NCBI GenBank assembly: GCA_025529335.1
Contig: JAMYHX010000133.1
Coordinates: forward strand, 24,494-88,493
DNA from: Rhizopus sp. PT2906
Taxonomy: Eukaryota; Mucoromycota; Mucoromycetes; Mucorales; Rhizopodaceae
Direction of reading: 5' to 3'
Length of the DNA: 64,000 nt
The translations under genes and the position numbers were made by a program. Shown one piece after another: positions 1 through 12,603 of the stretch. The notes beneath the pieces were generated by a model. That model was not told the DNA's origin, made no database searches, and saw only the letters and a list, made by a program, of their open reading frames with translations. Position 1 is the stretch's first letter. Every line of letters starts with the position of its first letter.

Positions 1-3000
1 CATAATGGTCGATTCTACTAGAGATACAAAAGCTGAAACATCTGGCTGTTGATGTTCCTTGCCTTCTGGGCTGATTGTTTGGTTTATAGACTTGAATATA
101 CTTGCTAATACTGGTTGAAGCGCTGTATGGATGCGAACAGTGTCAGATTTGATACAGTTTTCCAATAGACGATATAATGGACCCATGTTAACAAGAAACC
201 AGTCAGCTGGTTTACGACTAATGTCAACATTTAAGATTTCTAAAGCATTGCATATACTTGGTAGGTATATGTCGTTCATATCTTTCATAGCCAGTGTTCG
301 CTCCAAGTGAATGAACTTGACATGAACATCCGGCCAAAAAGAAGGCTGAAGGAAGTTCTTTATGAGCTCCAATACGCGTTGTACCAGTTTCTTTTGAATA
401 GTGTCCGTAGGATTATATATTGTACATGCCAATCGAACCAAGAAGCCAATGATGTTCTCTCGTAAGGCCAAAGGAGGCACGTATCTTTTAGATGCGTTGG
501 TAGTCGATGTTGTCGATTCAGTTGCAGTAGGTACTGATTTAACTTCGCCGCTATCATTCTCTTTCTTCAGTTTCTTTGATGGAGTGTCTGTACAAGATTG
601 TTCAAGTGATCTCTTTTCGGGAGTAGCAGCTGGTCCATGGCTCCCCTCATCTTTTCTAACTTGATGCTGTAGGCGTTTTTCTTCCCAATTATAAATCAGC
701 TCTGCAAGTTCGACTGTCAAAAGCTTATTTTCAGGCGTAACATTTTGAAATAGCCCAAGCTTGGGTAGTGCGTTTACTATTTGAGGCAAAAAATGCTCAC
801 GGTAATCATAAAACAACTCTGGGTGACGAACAAGCAGTTGATATACGTTGACCATCTGTGAAATACTATGAGTATCTTCGACAATCACTTTGCGAGTCAA
901 ACGAATCCAAGTAGGAATGCGCTCATTTGCTGTTTGAGATACACGAGAAGGAAGGACAGGTGAAATGATGTCCAACCCTTGCCTGACCAAGGATCGTGCT
1001 TCGGAAAGATGAGAACGTAGTAAAGCAGCATAAATTTGTATAACTATTTTGCTAGGTGTTTCGAATGCTGTAATAAAACGGGCAATCAACACATAAGCAG
1101 CTTGTTTACAAGTAGCATCGTCAAGACGTATATAATTCCAGCCAAATTTTATCACTTCTTTACGTAAGTCAGCTAACAAATCTGGTGCATATTGAATTAT
1201 CATGGCCGTCAGTTGGAGAAGTTCAATTCTGAGAGAGTCTTCAGCATATTGGTCATCATCAATTGAATCTGAGATAGAGTAGCCCCAGACTTTTCGCACA
1301 AGTTGTTCCATTATGGTTGAATCTAAAATCTTTGTATATTCACCATTCTTCTGGACCATTGCTATTAACAAGGAAGGGTTTATGACATGGCGAAGAAACA
1401 TCATACGGTAAAGGGTAGAGAGAGAGGGTTCATGAAATTGCTGAAGGAACCTTTCCAAGATGAGTCGCTTATTTTTAGCGGTGTACTTCAAAGCAACATC
1501 CTTGAAGAAGAATTCTCGAAGATAAGAAAGATCCATAACTGATTCTTGTGCAAACAAGCGTGCAATTTCAAAGATAAGATCAACATTGTCTGGATTTGCA
1601 CGAATATGAGATATAAAGATTTGAGATAGGTACAAGGATTCCCGAGTGACGCGTATAGCTTCTTGGTCATCATTTTTCATTGATACAAACCGAGTGGGTG
1701 AGCGCCAGAGCTCTATCAACGCCACCAATACGTCAGGCTGTCCGCTTAACCAGTTTGTGTCATATCGTACCACCTCACGAATTATCAAAACGCTTTGATA
1801 ATGAAGAGATGAGTCGCCAGGCACTTTGAGGGTTTTTTCTAAAAGTTGACCAGTAGATTTGGAGACCTCATCACGGAGCTGAACAGCATTTTCTACACCA
1901 AGGATATCAATGAAAAGGCGACTGTACTGAGGGCGGTCAAGTCGATCGTAAAAAAATGCCACTGCTTCAGCAGGATATCTGTTTAAATACTTGATAAGAT
2001 TAGGTCTAAACGGGCTTGAGACTGAACAGCGCAAATGCGACTCCATCTTTAGTACAGCTGAAACAAGATTGTCCAAAAAGATGTGTGCAGCAGCAGGCAA
2101 CAAGTGGAAAACATTCAGAATTGCCACAATAATTTTCACAGAATGATTATTACATAGCGCAGTTCCAGCAGCCTCTTGTAGAGCGCTTGGGTCGGCTAAT
2201 TGTGTGAGATGATCCAACAGCTTCTTACCGATCTCAACTTTAAAGTAGACAGTTAAAAGCTCCAGCAATCTTGCAAGTCCTTCCAAGCCCGAGACTGTCA
2301 ACTTTTGGTGATTTGACAAGTTAGACAAGATGGGACGAAGACCTTGTTCTAAGAGCTCCCTTGGGAGCTTACTTTGTTGAGATAGTACTTGCTTAAGGCC
2401 ACGATGAGCTGCTTCTACCACTTCTGGAGTTGAGGAATATAGCGATTTAAAAAATACTTGAATAATACGCGTGCGCATACGTGTCTGACGCTGGTTGGAA
2501 AAGTCAGAACACGCCATGGCTGCTGACAAAAGTTGTACACATACGATACGTAAATTCATCAAAGAGGTTGCATTTTTCTGTTGTGAATTTTTGCTCACTA
2601 GCGCTTCATCTTCTGCATCAGCAAGTGCAAGTGCTTCATGCAGCAATCGAATCAGTTCATCGTTGAATTCTAGAAAGGGTGGTCGAAGGGTGAGACAATA
2701 AGTAATAGCGTCTATATGGCCAATTTGCATAGCAAAAGGTAAAGCACGTAATGGTTTGGCAAAAATAGGCGCAACAAGACGTTCTCTGACTGGAGCCAGA
2801 AGTTCTGTTACTTCGTTTCCTGTTAGATCTGCCAAAAGCTGAAATGATGACTGTATAGTCTCACGCACAGTGCTATTTGAGTTAGAAAGTTCACTTAAAA
2901 GCAAAGCTATCAAGTTTTGAAACTTTTGTTGACTTTCTTCAGATTCGTCATCGTCAGGTCTATTACACACCTTGAGAACATGAGCTAAAGTTTGTGTAGC

Positions 3001-6000
3001 TTCTGTAGTGTTAGCATTGGCCATTTCCGGTGAAGCATCCTTCAAGACGAAGAGTAAAGCACGAATGAATTCTATTTCATGTTCACGCATCCATTGAATA
3101 CCCATATCTAGCTGAGAGCTAATGATAGAAATACCGATACAGCCACCTCTTTTATGATACCAATCTTGATTGTAGCAATAGGAGCAAAATTGAGAAGCAA
3201 AGACTCTAAAGATAGGTAATCTCCAGACATGCTCTTTTCCACCCATGACATTCACTGCTATATTAAAGCATAACTGAAGCGACTCTTCTGCTTTTTGTCT
3301 AAACTTTGGGTCTTCAGATGATATCATTTTTACTATGGCATCCACAAGGATTGTTGTGCTCAAGTTTTGAGCAGATAGTTTTTCATCCATTACGTCCAAG
3401 AGTGACTTTGAGCAATTTTTCTTCACTTCAATAGCTTCATTAATATGGAGTAGCATGAAATGACAGCAAATGCCTCTAAAGAAAGGCCACGCATCTTCAG
3501 CAAGAGCTGGAATGGCGGATGCTTTCAATATTGCAACAAGTATAGTACGGAATGCTTCCTCTTGAGCAAGTCGTTTTGAAAAATATCTTGTATATCCTCT
3601 ATTGCTCAATCTCTTTGGCTTCAAAATTGCATCGTTCTGCTGCATTTCTTCTGACACTAATCCAGAAGATACTTCATCAATATCCATCATTTCCGTATTA
3701 GTTAACTTGCTCTTGTTGTCGCTGTTGTTGTTAGATGACTTGTGTTGTAAGAATTGCTGTACACGATAATGAATAATTTGAGCCAAATTATCTGGACCTT
3801 GATCAAGTTCAAGCATCATAATAAGATTGGTTTTTAAGAATTCATGTGCATGCTTCTTGTAAAATAAATCAACTTCTTGATCTTCTAATGTCTGACATGC
3901 TATCCTGAGACATTTGTCCAAAGGCAAATTATGGGAGACAGTGTTGGGATCAAATATTATTTCAAGGGAAAGGCCATCTTCGATTGGCTCTTTATAGTCA
4001 AGAATAGGAGGAGTGCTTAGGATACGCCTATTTCTTCCTCCAAGTTTACCAAGGATCCTCATTGCAATTTGACTATATTGTTGGTTATGAGGTTTAAGTA
4101 ACTTGTATAAGGACGTAATCAGTTCATGCATTACAGGCTCCATAACTGGATCCAAGAACTCTGGGTTTAAGTTGTCGTTACAAAGTTCGATAGTACGGAG
4201 GCCCTGAATGACTAATTCATTTTCAGCTTGTAAGGCTATCACCAGTGGCTTCATTAATAATGGTAGATATGGGCAAAGTGTGCTTAATCGAACTGGGAGA
4301 GCCAGAGCTAGCTCGACAAGCAAGTTTCGCATTTCCGGTTTATGGGTAAGTGTCAGCAGTGAATTCAAGCCTTCAAGTATCATTTGAATTAAATGGCCAA
4401 TTTCCTTGTATAAGAGTTCAAAACGACCACCACCGATGCTCTTGAACATGGCACGAAGCAATAGAAAGTAATTTGCAGGTTCTTTTGCTTTAGCTGACAG
4501 TTTGAAGCAGGAGACTACCAAGCTACTAAGATAGGGCTGGAGAACAGGTTCAATAAAATTGGGAAATAGATTAATAGCCATAAAGGATAATCGGAATAAA
4601 TGCAATTGTACTGCTGAATAGTGCATATCTTCTTCGCCTAACTGCTCCAGTCGATCCACTAGAAATTGAAGCAGTATGCTAACAAATCCTTGGCTAGACA
4701 CTTCATTGACTAAAAAGTATTGGGCAATGTGAACAAGTGAGGTATTGATGAGCATCCTGTCAAAGAAAAATCCCATTTGAGATACAAATATTTCTTGGAA
4801 AATGGCAGGATCCAGAAGGGTAAAAACAGCAGCGAATGTTTCCAAAGTCTCCTTTTCTGTAGTTGCCTGAGTGCCAATTGCAAGAGATAGATCATTACAG
4901 CCAACAGAAGTCTTCTTTAGTTCTTCATAGTTTATGTTTTCAAAAGGAAGACTGCCATTAGGGCCGTACTGATCTACGTTATAGTATTCAAAGCAAACAA
5001 GACCTTCTCTGAACAGTCTTATGAGAACGTGAATATCCTGCTGTGTAAAACCTCGGACAAACTGAGAGTATAGTTGTGTATTGGTCTCTGGTGGAGGCGA
5101 AGGATTACAGTGCCGTAGTCCGATAAATAAAGACTTCAAACCGACAGTAAAGTTTTTAAATAAAAACCGAGCATCCTTGATTCCATCATGTTGTGTATCA
5201 AGTACGGACGATGTAGCGTTTATAGGCTTGGCTCTGTCGTAATCAAAGCTATCTTGTATTTCTACAATACTGCTATTACTATTGCTATTGGCTGGGTATA
5301 TCTGTGACGGTTGCAAGGCGTTGCTCTTTTTTAAATGCTGCTTTAAACACGTCTTGAATAGGATATTTAACGAAGCGAATTTACTTGCAAATGCATCTAA
5401 AATACGCATCAGCAGTTCTCTTCCTTCTGATTTATCAGGAATTTTAATGATACAGTCAATCAAGTTGAGTAGTAGTTTGCCACACATGGTTTGAATACTA
5501 GGCGCTAATGTAGCATCATGAAGGTTACGAGAATAAATATATACAGTTCGGTAGAGTTGAGCAGGTGAAAGTTCTGAGCGAATATGATGAACAAAATCGG
5601 CAAGCATGCTGTATGCAAGAGGGCTACTCATAACAACAATGTCAATACAGCGTTTTGATTTTTAAAAGCAACATTACCGCAGAGTGTCATACGAAGTTAC
5701 CCCAGTACCGATAAGAACTTTTTCATTTAATAACAAGTCAATCTTTGGTACGAATGAAGCCCTGAATTCATTTGAAAGGATATGTCTAATAGCCACTAGC
5801 AGCTCTTTTCTTGTTGCTGTTGATTCTGGTGGGCATTCTCTCAGTAATCGAAGTGCAAAGTCTGGTATTTGTTGTTGATAAGGTCGTAATAATTGGCTAT
5901 AGCTCTTTAAAATATATGCCAAAAATGACATTGTTTTCACTTGAGCTACCATAAAGTCATTGTATAAAGCTCGATTTCTGATTTCAGGGCAGACACCCAC

Positions 6001-6969
6001 AAATATTTCGCCACGAGCCTGCGCAGCGTTTGCAGCCTCGGCTTGGGGTTTTGGTTGCAGACTCAGGATCTACGGAATAAGTTATGATGGTTCAGTTAAA
6101 AGAAATCAGCTTACTTGAATGATTAAAGGTATAAATTTTTGAATATTTTCTGATGCGATTTGTCGATAAGTTTGAAAGAGTAGAACGACAATGATTGGAC
6201 ATTCCGTCAAGACTTTAAAGCTACACATACTCTTTTGCAATGGTTTTGAAGGTGATTCAGGCACTTCAGCAGGTGAATTGGGCCTAGGAGAAGCTACGAG
6301 TAAAGGGTTTATGCCAGGCTATAAACACCAAGGTTAATGAATAATAATTGACGAAATCAAGACTTACTGTAACTGATCCAATAGGAGTACTTGGAGCATC
6401 AAAAAGATCTTTTACTGTTTGTTCCATATTTTTAAATATATCCAGGACGATATCCAAGAAGGGTTGCACTTGATCTTCTAATACATTTCTAAAAGCTCTA
6501 TGCAAATCAATGATAATCTTTGCACAAACGACGGCATTGTCTTCATTCTCGACACGAATGAGGTTCATCAACATGGTGCATAAGTCATATGCATATTCTT
6601 TTAATGGCTCTGTCTGTGGTAATCGATATATAATTTCCAAAATGATGTTACGTAGTTTCTATAATACATCATGTTTAATAACTATTAAATACAGTAAAGG
6701 TCATAGATTTTACTTGTTCAGGCGCATTACTTTGAAATACTGGGCTACCGTTTTGTAAAATATCCATAAATACAGGAAGTAAAGTTGATAAAAACTTTGG
6801 ATATTCAAGTGTTTGAAACATCTCGACTTGATCTCTTAATTCATTCGCGATTGTCACTCTTAAATTAGGTGCTATAGCAATGTTGTAAGTATAAGCATAA
6901 TATAAGGCTGTGCTATTTACATAGAGTGCTATCATTGAGCCTGTGTGCATAAACCTGAAGTGTTGTCAT
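1..6969 (-). CDS. TRA1: TRA1/TRRAP-like SAGA and NuA4 scaffold (5' part, runs off the left edge)
   Basis: TRA1 is the very large, kinase-dead PIKK-family scaffold that links transcription activators to the SAGA and NuA4 acetyltransferases in the nucleus. Exons on the minus strand: 6969-6921, 6871-6714, 6658-6368, 6318-6115, 6069-5678, 5623-<1. All junctions are GT-AG and keep frame, giving about 2,239 residues before the window ends. Matches to the family include ELRDQVEMFQTLEYPKF near the start, CPIIVVLLFQTYRQ, SFLAYILKSYSQLL, ANYFLLLRAMFKSIGGG and GLRTIELCNDNLNPEF. The visible part is the helical HEAT-repeat N-terminus. The FAT and PI3K-like domains should lie beyond base 1. The ATG at 6969 was chosen because a 49-nt first exon joins in phase to the conserved region; an unspliced ATG at 6950 would give an unconserved leader. 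The last exon is open for more than 5.6 kb. Confidence 0.95.
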
Positions 6970-8276
6970 TATGATCAATAAACGATCAATAGAATAGAAA
7001 AAAAGTGAAAATGCGCGACAGGAAAGACCCCCTTTGCAAAATCATATCGGAAGCTTAATTTATATTGAAAAATGATTGGACAAATATTAGAGCTAAGACG
7101 TTATTTAAATAGACGACATCCAATCATTTACAACAAAGACATTGAGACTGACAAGTGGGTTTTTGTTCAATTTACAACAAAGGCTTTGGTGATAACAATA
7201 ACTGAACTAGAGTACAAAATGTGTGCATTGAGCAGTCACAATTGAAATCAAAGCTTATTAGTAGGTTCAATGTAAAAGGAACAAGAAAGAATATCACGAA
7301 ATAGACAAAATAAAGCTGTATTTAACATTGACGGAAAGCACATTTCTACTAAATAATGAAGATATTATAAACCAGGAGTTGACCAAGGAATGGCCCTTTG
7401 GTATCGAAGCGCTTTTTTCTTACTTTCAAGGTGATTTATGCTTAGTTTTTATTAAAAAAGGACAATTAAGCTTTAAAGTATTGCACTATTCTTTTTCCCT
7501 TTCTCTTGTTAAGTCAGACGGATAAATGTTTAATGTAAGCTTGCTCAAGTCCAGAGCGATTAGCCTTTATACACATCAAATTTTATTGCATCATGAACAA
7601 TATGAATAATATGATTGTTAAGCAAAGAAAAGAAGCGATTTACAAGAATTATCATTGTTTCAAACATTATAAGCTAAAGTAACTAAAGTTATCCGTCTGA
7701 GATAAGACATGGTCATAGCACTAGACCTTTGACCTATAAAGATGATGCTTCAGTTATTAGAAATTAGAAAGAGAGAAAGAGACAGTCATTGTTACATTCT
7801 ATATTTTAATGTCAGACTAGTCTCTTGGCACTCTTAATGCGTCGATCATTTAATAAAAAGGCAAATGGTCGATCATCCATTTGAATGTCTTTATCAATTT
7901 TAAAGATAGTTAGCACAATATTTACTGACACCATTTATATTATCTGTGACTCTAGTGTTATCTATAATATTATGCCCATACTTGTAGAATATTGCCTTGA
8001 TTGTCAGTAGTGTAACTGATGATCAAATACCTATTAACCGATATTAATGCCTCCTCGAATCAATATGAAACATATTTATTATAAATTTATTAATTAGGTA
8101 ATATTAGTGCCTTTTTGTTCTTGTACAGAACAAGATAACAGGGAAGCAAAGTACAACCCAAAAATATTTTTAGTACGACCTTTATTAATTTAAAGCCCGA
8201 AAAGCTATTTATCTTGATTTCTGCTACTAGATTCAGTAGCTTTGTCTTCTTCTTTTTCTTTCTTCCCTAAAGCAAA
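6970..8276. other. intergenic, between divergent genes
   Basis: This 1.3-kb AT-rich spacer separates the start of TRA1 (minus) from the start of the GT8-GT64 gene (plus), so it should hold both promoters. I see only short unconserved open frames and no RNA gene or repeat. A T/C-rich stretch at about 8240-8266 lies just ahead of the plus-strand start codon, as is common in fungal promoters. Confidence 0.6.
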
Positions 8277-10311
8277 ATGAATAACAGATATTACATGTTT
8301 GCATTATCCACATTTCTGTGCTGTCTATTATTACTATTCACTCTCTATCCGTCATTAAGGATAACTACATATTCACCAAATCATAGAAAGAAAGATATAT
8401 TTCAAATGTTTGACAAGGGACATGCATATGCAACTATTATCTGTGATAATTCAATAGTAAAATACTAATATTTACATATAAACTTGTACTCATTCACATT
8501 ATATATAGATTGAACCCACTCTTGTCTCCATTTATTCTCTTCAACTCGCCTTTTCAAAAAAGCCATCATCAAAAGCAGATGTTATTGTGTTAATACCTGA
8601 TTCAATCTATATAGAAAATGACTCTATTCAACAATTAGAAAGACTTGATACTAAAATCATTAGAGTAATATTGATCATACTTTTCTAATCTATTTACTAA
8701 TCAACATATATACATCTAGACTTCTTTTGCTCAATCCTCTTGTATGAACAGTCAACATGCTTTACTTAATCTATGGGCCATGTTTGACTATAAGAAGATT
8801 GTCTATTTTACTCATGACGTTTTATTTGATAAAGTAATGCAATCATTATGCTATCACCTGGTATCTAACTTTATTATTTTAGGACGTAGATCAATTATTT
8901 TATCAATTACCAAATTCTGCTATTCTGTCGAATCAACTCAGTCCTTCTCTTCTCCTACTTGAACCCAGCCCCGATCATTTTGAATCGATGGTTCGAGACT
9001 ACAAGACGTCAAAATCTATTCAACTCCAGCTACACAACAATACGAACAAGTTATTACAAGTAAGAAAAATAAAGGAATTAAAATAACATTACTAATCATA
9101 TAAATCCTTATAGCATCTTTATGTCTACAATGGTCCAATGAAACCATGGAACTTTCATATGTATAATGACACAGATTGGTCAAAACATTATGATCCTATA
9201 CCTTTCTATTATTGGCGTAAAGCAAGTAACGGTCTAAGGCATTTTTTGAACCCAGGTATAAAAATATAATGTATATTTATAGACATTATCTTATTTTAAG
9301 CACTAGTCTCAGAATGGAAGAACCAACAAAGGCAAGATGATGTATGCGATGGTTATTTGCAATCCATAAACAGTATACACCACTTTACTGTTCAAGATAA
9401 ATTCTCTGTAATGATTAGCACTTATAATCCAGAAAGAATAGAACGTATCTCTCTACTCATTCGACATTTACTCAAGTCTGATATGGTCCATACCATCTAC
9501 ATCACTTGGCACAATCCAAATTTGGATGTTCCCGCGTCCATCTATGATTCCATTCAAGATCATTCTCGACTTAAAGTACTTAAACAATCTTTTGATTCAC
9601 TCAATAATAGATTTAATCCTGTTGATGATTTGAAAACAGAAGCAGTCTATATTATGGATGACGACATATTTATTGATTTACAAGACCTCGAATACGCTTT
9701 TAATGCAAGTATTACGTCTTTAATTTCTATACTCTTCTTGTAACACAGATCGATATAGGTATGGAGATCACGTAAAGATAGTGTGGTAGGTCATTTCCCT
9801 CGCTTACACAGATATGATCCGGAAACACACCAAGCAAGTTACAAAGTGACCAATAGAGCACCTTATACTCTTGTTTTAACAAAGAGTATGTTTATCCGAT
9901 CCGAATATCTGTTTGCTTATACATGGTAATAATGGCTGTTCTTTATTACTTTTGGTTTTTTACTTATCGCTGCTTTATAGTTTATTGGAGCCTAAATTAC
10001 ATGAATATGTCGATCAGGCACTCAACTGTGAAGATCTTGGTTTTGCCATGATGGCATCTGGCCTTAGTCATACACCATCAACATTTGTATGCAATGAAAA
10101 ACCAATAGAAGACTTTGGCCGTAAGAAAGGCATCAGTATAAATAATAATCATATGCCTGCTCGTGCGGACTGTATCTCTAACTTTATTACACAATTCTGG
10201 AATGAACAAGATCCTCTCTTAAAGTCCTATGACGCCGTGGCGCCATTTGCAAGATCTGTGATAAAAACCGGAAATTGGGCTAGAGTAGAAACAATCATAT
10301 CCAATGAATAA
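8277..10311 (+). CDS. type II membrane protein with GT8-like and GT64 (exostosin-type) domains
   Basis: Exons: 8277-8456, 8509-8664, 8720-8833, 8883-9059, 9114-9255, 9301-9704, 9759-9925, 9981-10311; 556 aa. A hydrophobic anchor lies at residues ~6-24, which suggests a Golgi type II protein. Residues ~45-245 read as a GT8 (glycogenin-like) fold: a start AYATIICDNS, LLNLWAMFDYKKIVYF, LLLLEPSPDHFESMV and YNGPMKPW. The usual DxD after the last strand is THD, so its first Asp is missing. Residues ~285-540 are a GT64 domain like the C-terminal half of exostosins: FSVMISTYNPERIERI, an intact DDD in YIMDDDIFIDL, VVGHFPR, and NCEDLGFAMMASG. GT64 enzymes transfer HexNAc residues; substrate here is unknown. 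Intron 6 (9705-9758) needs a GC-AG splice to join YAFN to VWRSRKD. It could act in wall-polymer synthesis (inference). Confidence 0.88.
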
Positions 10312-10976
10312 CCAAATAAATGGTTTTGTTTGTTGTTCAGAGCAGCACAAAATGGAAAACATAGATCGTACAACCATAGTGTTACACCAGCATAACATAG
10401 AAATGTCATACTTACGAAGTATACATAACAGAACCCGACATTTGTGTATAATTTGCATTTAGCACTTTAATATTTTATCCGGCAAACTGAAGAATTTATA
10501 ATAAAGCATATACACATCAAAAACAAGAGGGCTAGTCTCCTTTTTAAATGCTTATATATATAAGAATTGAGCAGATTGATGTAAATAGTCCTTTTCTAAG
10601 AATAGAGATTGAGCCTCCTCTTGAAGTTTGGCTTAAATATATGTGTATTCTGGTAAACGCCTTTACGCTTTATATAAAATATTCAATTAGAAAAGATATA
10701 AGATCTTTATCATTTTTTTTAAAAAAAAAAAAAAAAACTGGGTTGACATCATGTTTGTGTAAAAGATAGCGTATTAAGTTGTTCTTTCACTTCATGGTAT
10801 ATAATAACGAAATGTTGTCAAAACAATGTTGCAACATGATTATAGAATAAAACGCACAAGGATTTGTAATTATAAACAGCATACACACATATACACACAC
10901 AGACACACACAAACACACTAGATGAAGTATCAAGTCATTTATCTTTCATACACACAATAGAATGAATACGTCGTAA
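10312..10976. other. intergenic, between convergent genes
   Basis: The spacer lies between the stop of the GT8-GT64 gene and the stop of the proteasome gene. It holds a T/A homopolymer tract near 10720-10738 and a CA-rich stretch near 10880-10920. No coding signal is seen. Confidence 0.6.
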
Positions 10977-11990
10977 TTAAGCACTACCCATTGATACATT
11001 GGGCTTCTTCTTCTTTTCAGCTTCCTCCTCTTTTTCCTTTTCGATTTCAGCAACCACACTTTCAACTTGTTCTTGTTCTAATCGCTATTATTACTGTTAA
11101 TATACAATCATATATCATTCGCTCTTGTGTACCTTAACTTCTCCTTCTGAAGTCATGACAACGATTTCAATGTTTTTTGCACCTGTCTGAACAACCTCCA
11201 GCAAGGATTTGATAGTTAATTTGACTGTCTCATTTTCTTCCATATCTTCATTGTAGTTCTTTTCCAAAAACTCACGAACTGTCTTTGAGCTTCTACCAAT
11301 TGCATTTGCCTATGCATAAATCATTAGTCACTATATCCAACAAAATCAATAGCTCTTTACCTTCCAAGCAGTATAAATACCAGAAGGTTCCGTCATATAT
11401 AACTTGGGCTCCTTGTGATCAAATCCTACAAGAAGAGTAGAAATACCAAAAGGACGTACACCACCACTTTGGGTATATTTCTATTCATGTATTAGTCATC
11501 TTGGTTATCTTTTCATTATTACACTCTTACTTGTTGGATTTGAGCGATATGGCGTGTGATATATTCGACAGTTACAGGATCTTCTACAGTTAAACGGTGA
11601 CTTTGACATTCAATTCTAGCCTTATTAATCAAGACACGAGCATCAGCAGTTAATCCTATTATATTTCAATTGAGAATGTATGAATAAATTTTGTTTCTTT
11701 TCTTTTTTACCTGCAAAGGCCATACAAATGTGATCATCAAGCATACAGATCTTACGAACAGTTCTAGGATCTTGCAATTTTAAAACAGACTTCTTTTCAA
11801 CACCGAGAACAACGACATTTTTGCCACGAACACCAACCTAAAGAATTATATAAACATGTGTCCTTTTGCTATGCAAATTTATACTACATACAGCACAAGT
11901 TCCTTTTCTGACAGCTTCAGAAGCATATTCGACTTGAAACAAGTGACCATCAGGTGAGAAAACTGTTAAAGCACGATCGTATCCAGACAT
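10977..11990 (-). CDS. PRE6: 20S proteasome subunit alpha-4 (PSMA7/Pre6)
   Basis: This is a structural, non-catalytic alpha-ring subunit of the 20S proteasome. Exons on the minus strand: 11990-11892, 11837-11711, 11655-11531, 11480-11361, 11309-11133, 11084-10977; 251 aa, the family's normal length. The N-terminus carries the alpha-subunit signature YDRALTVFSPDGHLFQVEYA, followed by VGVRGKNVVVLGVEKKS, DDHICMAFAGLTADAR, ECQSHRLTVEDPVTVEYI and AWKANAIGRSSKTVREFLE. Together these match alpha-4 better than other alpha subunits (judged from known family sequences, not a search). The C-terminus is a charged Glu/Lys tail, as in PSMA7. All introns are 46-55 bp and GT-AG. The promoter lies in the 613-bp spacer upstream; no known proteasome-gene control element was recognised there. 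Confidence 0.96.
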
Positions 11991-12603
11991 TATTTATTTA
12001 TGTAAAAAAAGAAAGAGACAGAGGGGCAGCTACAAAGCAATACACGCGTCCAGTGTCTACGAAATACGTACAAATGAATCTCCGACAGCAGGTGACGCGT
12101 CGACCTTATTTAAACCCCGTTGTTTATTCTCTTTAAATTGGACATTGGATTCAATCTTGTTTGATTTCTATACAGGCGACTAATGTCATTCCTGGTAAAC
12201 ATTCTGTGAGACTCTTAAGAAAATAAGATATACACATTAATAAATAATGCTATCGAATGCATGCGACCACCCTGACAATAATACCATTCATTATCAAAAG
12301 CAAAGGTTGACATTTCAGTCAACTAAAGTTGCTTCAGCTTGTATCATTCTGTGCTCTCATTTTATACCATTTTACTTAATACAAAGCTACTCATTAATGA
12401 TCTACACTTTTCTTTTACTTATAAAATGGCAATTGCTAGTTATGGGGATTATATTTGCTAAGTTATCAAACTACATACATTATATGATAGACCTCTCTCA
12501 GATACACACACAAAAGAAGAAAAGATAAAGAAGGACTTGTATATTTCTATTTCCAATCTTAATAAAGGTGAATTTGTCCTTGATTTTTATTTTTTGTATA
12601 ATT
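11991..12603. other. intergenic
   Basis: The spacer lies between the start of PRE6 and the stop of the HSPA12-like gene. A 93-codon plus-strand open frame (12247-12528) has no recognisable similarity, no intron logic and a hydrophobic, low-complexity composition. I do not treat it as a gene. Confidence 0.5.

Noticed and set aside
12247..12528. 93-codon plus-strand open frame
   Set aside because: It is hydrophobic, low in complexity and unconserved, and has no neighbouring exons.
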